A stretch of 64,000 nucleotides of DNA from Spirilliplanes yamanashiensis (GTDB lineage Bacteria; Actinomycetota; Actinomycetes; Mycobacteriales; Micromonosporaceae): contig NZ_BOOY01000036.1 of assembly GCF_016863475.1 (NCBI RefSeq), forward strand, positions 124,001 to 188,000, given 5' to 3'. Position 1 is the first letter of the stretch. Every line of letters begins with the position of its first letter. This document shows, piece by piece, positions 27,605 to 39,561 of the stretch. The notes below the pieces were generated by a model. That model saw only the letters and a program-made list of their open reading frames with translations. It made no database searches and was not told the origin of the DNA. Made by a program: the position numbers and the translations under genes.

Positions 27605-28351
27605 ATGCAACTGACCGTCCTCGGCTGTGCCGGCAGTTTCCCCGGTCCCGAGTCGGCCTGTTCGGCATACCTGCTCCGGGCCGAGGGCTTCACCCTGCTC
27701 GTCGACTTCGGCCCCGGCTCGCTGTCGGCGCTGCAGCGCTACGGCGACCTGTACGGCGTCGACGCCATCCTCCTGACCCACCTGCACTGCGACCACATGC
27801 TGGACGCGTGTTCCTACGTGGTGGTGCGCCGGTACGCGCCGGGCGGGCCGCTGCCGCCGGTGCCCGTGTACGCACCGGCCGGCGCCCCCGACCGGATCGC
27901 CGCCGCCTACAGCGCCGAGGGCGAACCGGTCGACGACGTGTTCACCTTCTACAGCCTGCAGCCGGGCACGTTCCCGATCGGACCGTTCACGGTGACCGCC
28001 GACCGGGTCAACCATCCGATCGAGACGTACGGCGTGCGCGTGGAACACGCCGGGCGGGTGCTCGCGTACTCGTCGGACACCGCCCCGTGCGAGGCGCTGC
28101 TGCGCCTGGCGCAGGACGCGGACCTGTTCCTGTGTGAGGCAAGTTACCTCGACGGCGCCGACAACCCGCCCGGCCTGCACCTCACCGGCGGCGAGGCCGG
28201 CGAGGCGGCCACGAAGGCCAACGTGGGCAGACTGCTGCTCACCCATCTCGTCCCAGCGTGGGCCGGTGAGGCCTCCACAGTGGAGGCCGCGACGGCGGCG
28301 TTTGCCGGACCGGTGGATGTCATCCGCCCCGGATCCCGCTACGATCTGTGA
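27605..28351 (+). CDS. MBL-fold hydrolase, Rv1339/CpdA-type
   Basis: A 248-residue RNase Z-like metallo-beta-lactamase-fold protein. It has MQLTVLGCAGSFPGPESACS at the N-terminus, the zinc motif LLTHLHCDHMLD, a second-metal region DRVNHPIETYGVRVE, YSSDTAPCEAL, and the C-terminal LLLTHLVPAW. It matches M. tuberculosis Rv1339, reported as a cAMP phosphodiesterase, both in motifs and in position before rph-rdgB. The family assignment is solid; cAMP as substrate here is by orthology. Confidence 0.9.
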   Translation: MQLTVLGCAGSFPGPESACSAYLLRAEGFTLLVDFGPGSLSALQRYGDLYGVDAILLTHLHCDHMLDACSYVVVRRYAPGGPLPPVPVYAPAGAPDRIAAAYSAEGEPVDDVFTFYSLQPGTFPIGPFTVTADRVNHPIETYGVRVEHAGRVLAYSSDTAPCEALLRLAQDADLFLCEASYLDGADNPPGLHLTGGEAGEAATKANVGRLLLTHLVPAWAGEASTVEAATAAFAGPVDVIRPGSRYDL

Positions 28352-28413
28352 CGCCCCGCCGAAGAACACCGTTCTGAACGTCCATCCCCCTCACCGTTCA
28401 GGAGCCCATCGGG

Positions 28414-29664
28414 ATGACCCCCCGTCCCCAGGCGAGCACCGGCCGGCTGCGCATCGTGCGGCTGGCCAACGCCGCCACCACCCGCTCCGCGGGTCTGCGC
28501 ACCACGCTGCGAAAACTCGGCGAGGGCTACGCCGCCGCCGGCCACGAGCCCGTGCTGGTGGTGCCCGGCGCCCGGCACACCGACGAGACCACCTCGCAGG
28601 GCCGCGTCATCACCGTGCCCGGCCCCCTGCTGCCGCGCACGGGCGGTCACCGTGTGCTCGCGGACCGGCGCGGTCTCATCAAGCTGCTCGACTCGCTGCA
28701 GCCCGACCGCATCGAGGTGTCGGACCGCTCGACGCTGCGCTGGACGGGCTGGTGGGCGCGCAGCCGCGGCGTGCCGTCCATCATGGTCTCGCACGCCAGC
28801 CTGGCCGGGCAGCTCGGCGTGCGCGGGGTGCCCGCCGCCGCCCGCACCCGCCTCGCCGACAGCCTCAACCGGCGCACCGCCGAGCAGTACGACCGCATCG
28901 TCTGCACCACGGCGTGGGCGGCCGCCGAGTTCCGCCGCCTCGGCGTGCCGAACCTCGTCGAGGTGCCGCTGGGCGTCGACCTGGACGCCTTCCACCCGGA
29001 CCGCGCCGACCCGGCCGTACGCGCCCGGTACGCCCGCCCCGACGAGGTCCTCGTCGTCGTGTGCAGCCGGCTGACCGCCGACAAGCGCCCCGAACTGGCC
29101 GTCGACACCCTCGCCGCGCTGCGCGCCGGCAAGACCCCGGCCGTGCTCGCCGTGGCCGGCGACGGGCCGCGCCGTGCCGCGCTCGCCTACCGCTCCGCCC
29201 GCCTGCCGGTGCGCTTCGCCGGCCACATCACCGACCGCGCCGAGCTGGCCGCCCTGCTCGCCAGCGCCGACGTGGCCGTCGCGCCCGGTCCGGTGGAGAC
29301 GTTCGGCCTGGCCGCCCTGGAGGCGCTGGCCTGCGGCACCCCGGTCGTGGTCGACGCGGCCAGCGCACTGCCCGAGGTCGTCGGCGACGCCGGCCTGGCC
29401 GCGCACGGCAACCCGGCCGCGTTCGCCGCCGCGGTGGCCGAGGTGCTGGCCCGCCCGCGCGAGCAGCGCGGCGCCGCCGCCCGGGCGCGCGCCGAGCTGT
29501 TCGGCTGGCCCGCCGCCGTCGACGGCTTCCTGCACGCCCACGACGCGATGCCCGACCCGCACGCCGTGGAGACGCTGCTGCGCAACGCCGTCCCCGGCTG
29601 GGCCGGCATCCCGTCGAAGGCGTGGGCGATCCTGCCGCGCCGCCCGCAGCCCGCCCGCACCTGA
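28414..29664 (+). CDS. Family 4 glycosyltransferase
   Basis: A 416-residue GT-B enzyme. The N-lobe begins LRIVRLANAATTRSAGLRTT. The donor-binding C-lobe has VVVCSRLTADKRPELAVDTL, VAGDGPRRAAL, VRFAGHITDRAELAALLASA and the EX7E-type signature GPVETFGLAALEALACGTPVV. It has no membrane helix and is probably peripheral. Relatives (MgtA/PimB-like) mannosylate lipids or glycosylate small molecules; the acceptor is not predictable. GGAGC precedes ATG 28414. It is inserted between the Rv1339-type gene and rph relative to the mycobacterial order. Confidence 0.88.
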   Translation: MTPRPQASTGRLRIVRLANAATTRSAGLRTTLRKLGEGYAAAGHEPVLVVPGARHTDETTSQGRVITVPGPLLPRTGGHRVLADRRGLIKLLDSLQPDRIEVSDRSTLRWTGWWARSRGVPSIMVSHASLAGQLGVRGVPAAARTRLADSLNRRTAEQYDRIVCTTAWAAAEFRRLGVPNLVEVPLGVDLDAFHPDRADPAVRARYARPDEVLVVVCSRLTADKRPELAVDTLAALRAGKTPAVLAVAGDGPRRAALAYRSARLPVRFAGHITDRAELAALLASADVAVAPGPVETFGLAALEALACGTPVVVDAASALPEVVGDAGLAAHGNPAAFAAAVAEVLARPREQRGAAARARAELFGWPAAVDGFLHAHDAMPDPHAVETLLRNAVPGWAGIPSKAWAILPRRPQPART

Positions 29665-29679
29665 CGCGTCCCGGCGTCA

Positions 29680-29685
29680 TAGGCT
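29680..29685 (+). promoter_or_regulatory. -10 box of leaderless rph
   Basis: TAGGCT, six bases before ATG 29692; no Shine-Dalgarno sequence. Confidence 0.55.
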
Positions 29686-29691
29686 CACCGC

Positions 29692-30420
29692 ATGGCGCGA
29701 CCTGACGGGCGTACGCCCGACCAACTACGGCCCGTGACCCTCACCCGCCGGTGGAGCATCCACCCGGAGGGCTCGGTCCTCGTGGAGTTCGGCGACACCC
29801 GCGTGCTGTGCACGGCCAGCGTCACCGAGGGCGTGCCGCGCTGGCGCAAGGGCTCCGGCCTGGGCTGGGTCACCGCCGAGTACGCGATGCTGCCGCGCGC
29901 CACGAACACCCGCGGCGACCGGGAGAGCGTCAAGGGCAAGGTCGGCGGCCGCACCCAGGAGATCTCCCGCCTGATCGGCCGCAGCCTGCGCGCCTGCATC
30001 GACCTCAAGGCGCTCGGCGAGAACAGCATCGTGCTCGACTGCGACGTCCTGCAGGCCGACGGCGGCACCCGCACGGCCGCCATCACCGGCGCGTACGTCG
30101 CCCTGCACGACGCCGTCACCTGGCTGGCCGGGCGCAAGTCGCTCGCCGGCAAGGTGGAGAAGGTCATGCACCGCTCGATCCAGGCGGTCAGCGTCGGCAT
30201 CGTCGACGGCGAGGCCCGGCTCGACCTCAACTACGCCGAGGACGTCGCCGCCGAGGTCGACATGAACATCGTCTGCACCGGCGACGGCGACTTCGTCGAG
30301 GTGCAGGGCACCGGCGAGGCCGGCGTGTTCCGCCGCGACCAGATGGACGCCCTGCTCGACCTGGGCGTCCTCGGCTGCGCCGAGCTGGCCGCCGCCCAGC
30401 AGAAGGCGCTGGGCTCATGA
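29692..30420 (+). CDS. rph: Ribonuclease PH
   Basis: A 242-residue phosphorolytic 3'-exoribonuclease that trims tRNA 3' ends. Typical segments are [91 protein letters not shown] and the phosphate-site region. The length and the whole motif series match the family. Its TGA overlaps rdgB (ATGA). Confidence 0.96.
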   Translation: MARPDGRTPDQLRPVTLTRRWSIHPEGSVLVEFGDTRVLCTASVTEGVPRWRKGSGLGWVTAEYAMLPRATNTRGDRESVKGKVGGRTQEISRLIGRSLRACIDLKALGENSIVLDCDVLQADGGTRTAAITGAYVALHDAVTWLAGRKSLAGKVEKVMHRSIQAVSVGIVDGEARLDLNYAEDVAAEVDMNIVCTGDGDFVEVQGTGEAGVFRRDQMDALLDLGVLGCAELAAAQQKALGS

Positions 30421-31019
30421 GTCGCCTGCTGCTGGCCACGGGCAACGCCAAGAAGCTGGTCGAGCTCCAGCGCATCCTCGACGCGGCGCTCGGCACCGGC
30501 CGTATCGAGCTGGTCGGCCTGGGCGACTTCCCGGACTACCCGGAGGTCCCCGAGACCGGCCTGTCGTTCGGCGAGAACGCCCTCATCAAGGCCCGCGCCG
30601 GCGTCGCCCGCACCGGCCTGCCCACCGTCGCCGACGACTCGGGCCTGGCCGTGGACGCCCTCAACGGCATGCCCGGCGTGTTCAGCGCCCGCTGGTCCGG
30701 CGGCGGTGGCGACCAGGCCAACCTCGACCTGGTGCTGGCCCAGATCTCCGACGTGCCGGACGAGCACCGCGGCGGCGCGTTCGTCTGCGCGGCCGCGCTC
30801 GTGCTGCCCGGCGGCATGGAGCACCTGGTCGAGGGCCGCCAGCGCGGCCGCATCCTGCGCGCCGGACGCGGCACCGGCGGCTTCGGCTACGACCCGATCT
30901 TCCTCGGCGAGGGCCAGGACCGCACGAACGCCGAGCTGGGCGCCGGCGAGAAGGACGCGATCAGCCACCGCGGCAAGGCGTTCCGCGACCTGGCGAAGGT
31001 GATCGCGCAGAAGCTCTGA
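30417..31019 (+). CDS. rdgB: XTP/dITP diphosphatase
   Basis: A 200-residue HAM1/RdgB pyrophosphatase removing non-canonical purine nucleotides. N-terminal [18 protein letters not shown], the metal and base motif [32 protein letters not shown] and the C-terminal [14 protein letters not shown] are all present. ATG 30417 overlaps the rph stop, which is the universal rph-rdgB arrangement. It converges with hutH, with seven bases between them. Confidence 0.95.
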   Translation: MSRLLLATGNAKKLVELQRILDAALGTGRIELVGLGDFPDYPEVPETGLSFGENALIKARAGVARTGLPTVADDSGLAVDALNGMPGVFSARWSGGGGDQANLDLVLAQISDVPDEHRGGAFVCAAALVLPGGMEHLVEGRQRGRILRAGRGTGGFGYDPIFLGEGQDRTNAELGAGEKDAISHRGKAFRDLAKVIAQKL

Positions 31020-31026
31020 CCCGCCG

Positions 31027-32562
31027 TCAGGCGAGCGGGCCGGTGGCCTCCTCGACGGCGGCGCGCAGGTGGCGGCCGGCGATCAGGTCGCGGGCGCCCT
31101 CCAGCACCGGCGCCAGGAACACGTCCGGGCCGGGCTCGCCCGCGATCGGGGCGACCAGCGCGGTCGCGGCCCGGCCCGCCGGCGACGGGGTGAGCGGGGC
31201 GCGCAGCTGGAGGCCGCGGACGCCCGCCAGCAGCTCGACGGCGAGCAGGCTGGTGAGGTTGTCCAGGACGGTGCGCAGCTTCTTCGTCGCCGACCAGCCC
31301 ATCGACACGTGGTCTTCCTGCATGCCGCTGGTGGGCAGCGAGTCGACGCTGGCGGGCGCGGCGAGCCGCCGGTTCTCGGCGACGATGCCGGCGGCCGTGT
31401 ACTGGGCGATCATCAGGCCCGAGTTCACGCCGGCGTCGGGGGTGAGGAACGGCGGCAGCTGGCGGGAGCGGGTGACGTCGAGCAGCCGGTCGACGCGGCG
31501 TTCGGAGATCGCGCCGACCTCGGCGGCGGCGATGGCGAGGAAGTCGGCGGCGAAGCCGAGCGGGGCGCCGTGGAAGTTGCCGGTGGACTCGACCCGGCCG
31601 TCGGGCAGCACGACGGGGTTGTCCACGACGGAGCCCAGTTCGCGCTGCGCCACGGTGGTGACGAAGCCGAGGGTGTCGCGGGCGGCGCCGGCGACCTGCG
31701 GGGCGCACCGCATCGAGTACGCGTCCTGCACGGCGTGGGCGAGGTCGTCGCGGTGCGAGTCCATGATGCGCGAGTCCTGCAGCAGCCGGTGGATGTTCGC
31801 CGCCGACGCGGACTGGCCGGGGTGCGGGCGGATGGCGTGCAGCTCCGGCAGGAACGGCCGTTCGGAGCCGAGCATCGCCTCGATGGCGAGCGCGGCCGTC
31901 AGGTCGGCCATGGCGAACAGGTGCCCGGCGTCGGCGATGGCGAGCAGCAGCATGCCGAGCATGCCGTCGGTGCCGTTGATGAGCGCCAGGCCCTCCTTCG
32001 CGGCCAGGTCCAGCGGGCGCAGCCCGGCAGCGTGCAGCGCCTCGGCGGCGGAGTGCCGGGCGCCGTCCTTGCCGACCACCCAGCCCTCGCCGAGCAGGGT
32101 GAGCGCGCAGTGCGCCAGCGGCGCCAGGTCGCCGGACGCGCCCAGCGACCCGTGCTCGGGCACCCACGGGGTGATGCCGTGGTTGAGCAGGTCGACGAGG
32201 CCCTGCGCGAGCACCGGCCGCACCCCGGAGTGGCCGAGCGCGAGCGAGCGCACCCGCAGCAGCATCATCGCCCGCACCACCTCGCGCGGCATGGGCGCGC
32301 CGACGCCGGCGGCGTGCGAGCGGATCAGCGCGTGCTGCAGCTCGGCGCGCCGGCCGGGCGGGATGGACGTGCCGGCGAGGGCGCCGAAGCCGGTGGAGAC
32401 GCCGTAGACGGGGCGGCCGGACGACTCGATGTCGTCCACGATGGACCGGCTGCGGGCCATGGCGGCCACGGCCGCCTCGCCGACGGTGACCGGGGCGTCG
32501 TGCCGGGCGACGGCGACGACGTCGGCGGGGGACACCCCCGTGGGCGCGACGGTGACAGTCAT
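31027..32562 (-). CDS. hutH: Histidine ammonia-lyase
   Basis: A 511-residue enzyme converting histidine to urocanate and ammonia, the first step of the Hut pathway. The MIO cofactor tripeptide Ala142-Ser143-Gly144 lies in [12 protein letters not shown]. Other conserved regions are [29 protein letters not shown] and [17 protein letters not shown]. Its ATG overlaps the hutI stop (ATGA). It is the last gene of the leftward hut operon. Confidence 0.96.
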   Translation of the reverse strand: MTVTVAPTGVSPADVVAVARHDAPVTVGEAAVAAMARSRSIVDDIESSGRPVYGVSTGFGALAGTSIPPGRRAELQHALIRSHAAGVGAPMPREVVRAMMLLRVRSLALGHSGVRPVLAQGLVDLLNHGITPWVPEHGSLGASGDLAPLAHCALTLLGEGWVVGKDGARHSAAEALHAAGLRPLDLAAKEGLALINGTDGMLGMLLLAIADAGHLFAMADLTAALAIEAMLGSERPFLPELHAIRPHPGQSASAANIHRLLQDSRIMDSHRDDLAHAVQDAYSMRCAPQVAGAARDTLGFVTTVAQRELGSVVDNPVVLPDGRVESTGNFHGAPLGFAADFLAIAAAEVGAISERRVDRLLDVTRSRQLPPFLTPDAGVNSGLMIAQYTAAGIVAENRRLAAPASVDSLPTSGMQEDHVSMGWSATKKLRTVLDNLTSLLAVELLAGVRGLQLRAPLTPSPAGRAATALVAPIAGEPGPDVFLAPVLEGARDLIAGRHLRAAVEEATGPLA

Positions 32563-33698
32563 TGGAGCACTCCGTTGTGCAGGACCCGGTGGATCAGCGG
32601 TACGCCCGGCCGGTAGGCCAGGTGCAGGTGGGACGGGGCGTCGAGGACGACCAGGTCGGCGCGGGCGCCGGGGGCCACCACGCCGACGTCGGTGCGGCGC
32701 AGCGCCCGCGCGCCGCCCAGGGTGGCGGCGCGCACGGCCTCCGCGGGGGTCATCCCCATCTCGCGGACGGCCAGCGCGATGCAGAAGGGCATGGAACTGG
32801 TGTACGACGAGCCGGGGTTGCAGTCGGTGGCGAGCGCGACGGTCACCCCGGCGTCGAGCATCCGCCGCGCGTCCGGGTACGGCGACCGGGTCGAGAACTC
32901 CGCGCCCGGCAGCAGGGTCGCGACGGTGTCGGAGCCGGCGAGCGCGTCGACGTCGGCGTCGTCCAGGTGGGTGCAGTGGTCAGCGCTGGCGGCGCCCAGC
33001 TCGACGGCGAGCCGCACCGCGGGGCCGTGCTGGAGCTGGTTGGCGTGCAGCCGCAGGCCGAGCCCGGCGGCCCGGCCGGCGAGCAGGATCGCGCGGGCCT
33101 GGTCGGCGTCGAAGGCGCCCCGGTCGCAGAACACGTCGATCCAGCGGGCGTGCGGGGCGGCGGCCGCCAGCATGTCGCCGCGCACCAGGTCGACGTAGCC
33201 GTCGGGGTCGTGCGCCCACTCGGCGGGCACGACGTGCGCGCCGAGGAACGTCGTCTCCGCGGTGATCTCCTGGGCGAGCCTCAGGCACCGCTGTTCCTCG
33301 TCGACGCTGAGCCCGTACCCGCTCTTGGTCTCGATCGTGGTGGTGCCCTGCCGCAGCGCCTCGCGGGCCAGGCGCCCGGCGGACGCGCGCAGCTCGGCGT
33401 TGCTCGCGGCGCGGGTCGCGGCGACGGTGGTGCGGATGCCGCCGCCGGTGTACGGCTCGCCGGCCATCCGGGCGGCGAACTCGGCGGAGCGGTCGCCGGC
33501 GAACATCAGGTGGGTGTGGCTGTCCACGAAGCCGGGCAGCACGACCCGGCCGCCCGCGTCGATCCGCTCGTCCGCGTCGGGCGCGGCGGCGGCGTCGCCG
33601 ACCCACGCGATCCGGTCGCCCTCGGTGACGACCGCGGCCCCGGCCCGGACCTCGTCGCCGGTGAACAGCTCGCCGATGTTGGTGACCAGGACGCTCAT
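32559..33698 (-). CDS. hutI: Imidazolonepropionase
   Basis: A 379-residue amidohydrolase opening the imidazolone ring to give N-formimino-L-glutamate. Metal ligands are visible in [29 protein letters not shown] and [18 protein letters not shown]; the family signature ETKSGYGL is intact. ATG 33698 forms an ATGA overlap with the hutF stop, and its own stop overlaps hutH. The length matches the family norm of 380-410. Confidence 0.95.
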   Translation of the reverse strand: MSVLVTNIGELFTGDEVRAGAAVVTEGDRIAWVGDAAAAPDADERIDAGGRVVLPGFVDSHTHLMFAGDRSAEFAARMAGEPYTGGGIRTTVAATRAASNAELRASAGRLAREALRQGTTTIETKSGYGLSVDEEQRCLRLAQEITAETTFLGAHVVPAEWAHDPDGYVDLVRGDMLAAAAPHARWIDVFCDRGAFDADQARAILLAGRAAGLGLRLHANQLQHGPAVRLAVELGAASADHCTHLDDADVDALAGSDTVATLLPGAEFSTRSPYPDARRMLDAGVTVALATDCNPGSSYTSSMPFCIALAVREMGMTPAEAVRAATLGGARALRRTDVGVVAPGARADLVVLDAPSHLHLAYRPGVPLIHRVLHNGVLQ

Positions 33699-34981
33699 GC
33701 GATCGCCTCCCGCAGCTCGGCGGCCACGTCGACGGTGCGGTGGCGGCCGCCGGTGACCACGTCGCGGCCGTCGGCGGTGACGTGGGTGACGTCGGCGGCG
33801 GTGGCGGCGTAGAGCGCCCCGGCGGGCGCGCAGCCCGCGGTGCGCACGCTGTCCAGCGCGACCGTCACCAGGTCGGCGCGGGCGCCGGGGGTGATGCGCC
33901 CGGCGTCGTCCCAGCCGATCGCGGCGTGGTTGGCCGCGGCGGCCAGCAGCTCGTGCGCGGCGAACCGGCCGCGCTGCCGGGAGGCGAGGCGCTCGTGCAG
34001 CTCCAGGCCGCGCAGCTCCTCGAACGGGTCGATCACGGCGTGGCTGTCGCTGCCGAGACTGAGCGCGCTGCCGGCCCGGGCCAGGGTGCGGGCGGGCCCG
34101 ATGCCGTCGGCCAGGTCCCGTTCGGTGGTGGGGCACACGCAGACGCCGGTGTGGGTGCCGCCGAGCAGCTGCACGTCACCCTCGGTGAGGTGGGTGGCGT
34201 GCACGGCGGTGGTGCCGCGGCGCAGCAGCCCGCCGTCGTGCAGGAGCTGGGCGGGGGTGCGGCCGTACGCGGCGCGGCACTGCTCGTTCTCGGCGGGCTG
34301 CTCCGACAGGTGGACGTGGGCCAGCGGCGCCCGCTCGGCGAACGGGCGGATCGCCGCGCGCGGCACGGCCCGCACCGAGTGCAGCGCCGCCCCGATCCGG
34401 GCGTGCGGGGCGGGCTTCAGCTGCTCGACGCGGGCGGACCAGCCGTCGAGGTCGCCGTCGCCGAACCGGCGCTGCACGCCGTCCAGCGGCGCACCGTCCA
34501 CACCGGACGTCAGGTAGAGCGTGTCGAGCAGGGTGATGCGGACGCCCGCCTGCCGGGCCGCCTCGATCAGGGCGTGGCCCATCGCGTTCGGGTCGGCGTA
34601 CGGCACGCCGCCCGGCCCGTGGTGCAGGTAGTGGAACTCGCCGACGCAGGTGATGCCGGCCAGGGCCATCTCGGCGTACGCCGCCCGGGCCAGCCGCAGG
34701 TACGAGTCCGGGTCCAAAGTGGACGCCACCTCGTACATGCGCTCGCGCCAGGTCCAGAACGTGCCCCGGTCGGTGTGGGTGCGCCCGCGCAGCGCCCGGT
34801 GGAACGCGTGCGAATGCGCGTTGGCCAGCCCGGGCAGCGTCAGGCCGGGCCGGTGCTCGCCGCGCGCCGGGACGCCGGGGGTGACCGCGCCGAACCGCCC
34901 GTCGTCGCCGATCTCGATGAGCACGTCGGCCGCCGGTTCCGGGCCGCCCAGCCAGGCGTGCTCGGCGTGGATCAGCCGCAC
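33695..34981 (-). CDS. hutF: Formimidoylglutamate deiminase
   Basis: A 428-residue amidohydrolase-superfamily enzyme that hydrolyses N-formimino-L-glutamate to N-formyl-L-glutamate and ammonia. Motifs are [75 protein letters not shown] and [18 protein letters not shown], all characteristic of HutF. GTG 34981 starts inside the 3' end of the upstream M20 gene (10-base overlap). Its product needs a deformylase (HutG), which is not seen nearby under its usual family. Confidence 0.94.
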   Translation of the reverse strand: MRLIHAEHAWLGGPEPAADVLIEIGDDGRFGAVTPGVPARGEHRPGLTLPGLANAHSHAFHRALRGRTHTDRGTFWTWRERMYEVASTLDPDSYLRLARAAYAEMALAGITCVGEFHYLHHGPGGVPYADPNAMGHALIEAARQAGVRITLLDTLYLTSGVDGAPLDGVQRRFGDGDLDGWSARVEQLKPAPHARIGAALHSVRAVPRAAIRPFAERAPLAHVHLSEQPAENEQCRAAYGRTPAQLLHDGGLLRRGTTAVHATHLTEGDVQLLGGTHTGVCVCPTTERDLADGIGPARTLARAGSALSLGSDSHAVIDPFEELRGLELHERLASRQRGRFAAHELLAAAANHAAIGWDDAGRITPGARADLVTVALDSVRTAGCAPAGALYAATAADVTHVTADGRDVVTGGRHRTVDVAAELREAIA

Positions 34982-36155
34982 GACAGGTCCTCCAGGGCGG
35001 CGGCCAGGGCGGCGACGCCGCGCTCGCAGTCGGCGTCGGTGGCGTGCTCGGCGGGGGAGTGCGAGACGCCGGTCGGGTTGCGGACGAACAGCATGGCCGT
35101 GGGCACGTGCGCCGACAGCACGCCCGCATCGTGCCCGGCGCCGGTCGGCAGGACCGGGGTGCCGTCGCCGACGACGCGCGCCAGCCGGGCCGCCAGCGCG
35201 GGGTCGAAGTCGACGACTCCGGTGACCGACTCGGGGGTGACGGAGACGGCGGTGCCGTCCCGGCCGGCCCGCTCGGTGACCTTCTTGACCAGGGCGTCCA
35301 GCAGCTCGTCCAGGGTGCCGGTGTCGGCGGCGCGGGCGTCCAGCCAGCCGGTGACGGTCGACGGGATGGCGTTGGTGGCGTTGGGGTGCGCCCGCACCCG
35401 CCCGACGGTGGCGTGGGCGCCGCGCAGCCGGGCCTCCTTGTTCGCCGCCAGCACCGCGAACGCGTAGGTGAGCATCGGGTCGCGCCGGTCGGTCATGCGG
35501 GTGGTGCCGGCGTGGTCGCCCTCGCCGGTGAACGTGAACCGCCACCGGCCGTGCGGCCAGATCGCCGCGCCGACGCCCACCGCCGCGTCCCGGTCGACGA
35601 GGTTGCGGCCCTGCTCGACGTGCAGCTCGACGTACGCGCCGAGGGCGCCGAGCAGGTCGTCGCGGCGCCCGGCCGGCGGCGCGCCCAGCGCCGCGCCGAA
35701 GGTGACGCCGTCCGCGTCGGTCAGCGCGGCCGCCGCGGCCGGGTCGATCGCGCCGGTGAGCAGCCGCGAGCCCAGGCACGGCACGCCGAACCGGCCGCCC
35801 TCCTCCTCCACGAACGCGGCCACCCCGACCGGGCGGTCCGGGGTGACGCCGCGCCCGCGGAGGGCGTCGATCGCCAGGAAGCCGCTGACGATGCCGAGCG
35901 GCCCGTCGTACGCGCCGCCGTGCGGCACCGAGTCGAAGTGCGAGCCGGTCAGCACGGCGCCGCCCGCGGCCGGGTCGCCCCACCACGCGAACAGGTTGCC
36001 GTTGCCGTCCTCGCGCACCGGCATGTCCCGGGCGGCGGCCTGCCGGCGGAACCAGTCGCGCAGCGCCGTCTCCGGCTCGGTCAGCGCGAAGCGCAGGTAG
36101 CCGCCGGAGTCCGCCCGGCCGATCGGGGCCAGCTCGGCCCACAGGTCCGCGAACA

Positions 36156-36156
<1 letters not shown>
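34972..36156 (-). CDS. M20 amidohydrolase, candidate formylglutamate deformylase
   Basis: A 394-residue zinc hydrolase of the allantoate amidohydrolase/N-carbamoyl-amino-acid hydrolase group (M20). Metal and catalytic segments are GSHFDSVPHGGAYDGPLG, AFVEEEGGRFG, ELHVEQGRNL, GEGDHAGTTRMTDRRDP and LPTGAGHDAGVLS. ATG 36156 shares one base with the hutU stop, and its 3' end overlaps hutF, so it is fully embedded in the hut operon. Databases often label such genes allantoate amidohydrolase. Its position between hutU and hutF, with no hutG, suggests hydrolysis of N-formyl-L-glutamate to glutamate and formate; this is inference. Confidence 0.9.
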
Positions 36157-37796
<1,640 letters not shown>

Positions 37797-37808
37797 GACG
37801 AAACCCTC

Positions 37809-38660
37809 CTAGGGGGCGAAGATCTGGCGGCGGGACGCGACGTGCTCGAACTCCTCCAGGCGGCGCTGCACGTCCTCCGGCGCCGCGTCGCACATGGCCT
37901 GCAGGAGCAGCATCGCGACCGCCATCGGCCCGGTGTGCAGGTCGAAGACGAGGCGGGTGCCCACGGGCGCGGGCAGCGCCACGTCGGCGAGGTCCGCGGC
38001 GGGGCTCACCGGCGAGTCGGTCAGCGCCACCACCGTCAGCCCGGCCGCCGACGCCTCGCGGATCGCGTCGAGGGCCTCGCGCGGGTAGCGGGGCAGCACC
38101 ACGGCCAGCATCGCACCGGCCCCGGCGGCGCGGGCCTGATCGAGCCGATCGGTGAGCCGGCTGCCGCCCTCGTCGAGCAGGCGGACGTCCGGGTGGATCT
38201 TGGCGGCGAAGTAGCCGAAGTACGTCGCGACGGGCCCGGCCGCGCGCAGGCCCAGCACGGGCAGCGGGCGGCTGGCCGCGAGCAGCCGGGCGGCGGCGGC
38301 GATGGTGCTGTCGTCGCCGAGCTGGTCGGCCAGCCGGTACAGGGTGTCGCCCTCGGCGCGCAGGGCCCGCTGGGCGGGGCTGTCGCCGCTCTCGGCCGGG
38401 CCGTCGGCGGGCCCGGCGCCGACGGCCTCTCGCAGCTCGCGCCGCAGGGCCGGGTAGCCGGGGTGGCCGAGCGCCACCGCGAACCGGGTGACCGACGGTT
38501 GGCTCACCCCCGCCAGCTCCGCGACCTCGGCCGCGGACAGGAACGGCGTGGCGGCCGCGTGCTGCACGAGCGCGTGCGCGATGCGGCGCTGGGTGGGCGT
38601 CAGCCGGGCGCCCTCGAACAGGCCGAGCACCCGATCCGCCACGGAACCGTTTCCATTCAC
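37809..38660 (-). CDS. RpiR/MurR-family regulator of the hut operon
   Basis: A 283-residue regulator. The N-terminal HTH_6 domain (residues 10-80) contains FLSAAEVAELAGVSQPSVTRFA. A SIS domain (about 120-250) contains PLPVLGLRAAGPVATYFGYFA and LTVVALTDSPVSPAADLADV. SIS domains bind phosphosugars or other small ligands. Position as the first gene of the hut transcript suggests that it controls histidine catabolism; a pathway intermediate is the expected effector, by inference. The start is GTG 38660, just downstream of a short inverted repeat. Confidence 0.88.
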   Translation of the reverse strand: MNGNGSVADRVLGLFEGARLTPTQRRIAHALVQHAAATPFLSAAEVAELAGVSQPSVTRFAVALGHPGYPALRRELREAVGAGPADGPAESGDSPAQRALRAEGDTLYRLADQLGDDSTIAAAARLLAASRPLPVLGLRAAGPVATYFGYFAAKIHPDVRLLDEGGSRLTDRLDQARAAGAGAMLAVVLPRYPREALDAIREASAAGLTVVALTDSPVSPAADLADVALPAPVGTRLVFDLHTGPMAVAMLLLQAMCDAAPEDVQRRLEEFEHVASRRQIFAP

Positions 38661-38676
38661 CGAGCGAGCTTATGCA

Positions 38677-38688
38677 TGAAAACATTCA
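38677..38688. promoter_or_regulatory. Candidate RpiR operator
   Basis: TGAA-AACA-TTCA, an inverted repeat in an AT-rich pocket 17 bases before the regulator's GTG and 40 bases before the divergent methyltransferase gene. TGAA/TTCA half-sites resemble those of RpiR-family operators. Adjacent ATGCAT (38672-38677) is also self-complementary. Confidence 0.4.
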
Positions 38689-38727
38689 GGGCACCAGGTC
38701 TTCAGCTCATCGTGATAAAACCTTCCG

Positions 38728-39561
38728 ATGTCCGCGACGAACATCCGGCGTGCCATCGCCCGGACGCCCCTCGCCCCCGTCGCCGCGTTCCCCAAGCGGC
38801 TCGCCAACGTCGCCCGCCACGACGCCCGCGTCCTGCGGGTCTCCGCCAAGTGGCTGTTCACCTCCCGGGAGCATCACAACTACACCTACGACCTGACCGC
38901 GCTCAGCCGCGAACACCTCGCCTGGTACGTCGCCGCCGTCTGCGACACCGGCGTCAAACAGGTCCGGCAGCACCTCGCCGAGATCGAGAAGGACGACCAG
39001 CTGCGCCGGCACCTCGAGGCCGGCATCGCCGGGGCCGCCCGCCGCGGCCTCGCCGACCAGCGCGTCCGCTACGGCCGCCGGATCGGCTGGTACGCCATCG
39101 TCCGCGCCCGCCGCCCCGCCCACATCGTCGAGACCGGCGTCGACAAGGGACTCGGCAGCTGCGTGCTCGCCGCCGCCCTGCTGCGCAACGCCGCCGACGG
39201 CGCCCCCGGCCGCGTCACCAGCCTCGACATCAACCCCGAGGCCGGCTACCTCGCCAAGGTCGAGCCGTACGCGAGCGTCATCGACCTCGTCATCGGTGAC
39301 TCCATCGCCGCCATCGGCGCCCTCGACAGACCCGTCGACATGTTCCTGCACGACAGCGACCACTCCGTCGAGCACGAGCGCAACGAGTTCACCGCCGTCG
39401 AACCCAAGCTCGCCCCCGGCGCCCTGCTGCTCAGCGACAACGCCACCAAGACCAACGTGCTGCCCAAGTACGCGGAGAAGACCGGCCGGCGCTTCCTCGC
39501 CTACCGGGAGACACCCAAGGCCCACTGGTTCCCCGGCGACGGCATCGGAGCCGCCTGGTGA
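38728..39561 (+). CDS. Class I SAM-dependent methyltransferase
   Basis: A 277-residue protein. The N-terminal 110 residues are basic and helical. The C-terminal half is a Methyltransf_24-type Rossmann fold: IVETGVDKGLGSCVLAAAL (motif I), RVTSLDINPEAG (motif II), IDLVIGDSIAAI and MFLHDSDHSVEHERNEF, the last resembling the metal/substrate motif of O-methyltransferases acting on natural products. No Shine-Dalgarno sequence precedes ATG 38728. Its stop overlaps the MOSC gene (GTGA). Substrate unknown. Confidence 0.85.
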   Translation: MSATNIRRAIARTPLAPVAAFPKRLANVARHDARVLRVSAKWLFTSREHHNYTYDLTALSREHLAWYVAAVCDTGVKQVRQHLAEIEKDDQLRRHLEAGIAGAARRGLADQRVRYGRRIGWYAIVRARRPAHIVETGVDKGLGSCVLAAALLRNAADGAPGRVTSLDINPEAGYLAKVEPYASVIDLVIGDSIAAIGALDRPVDMFLHDSDHSVEHERNEFTAVEPKLAPGALLLSDNATKTNVLPKYAEKTGRRFLAYRETPKAHWFPGDGIGAAW

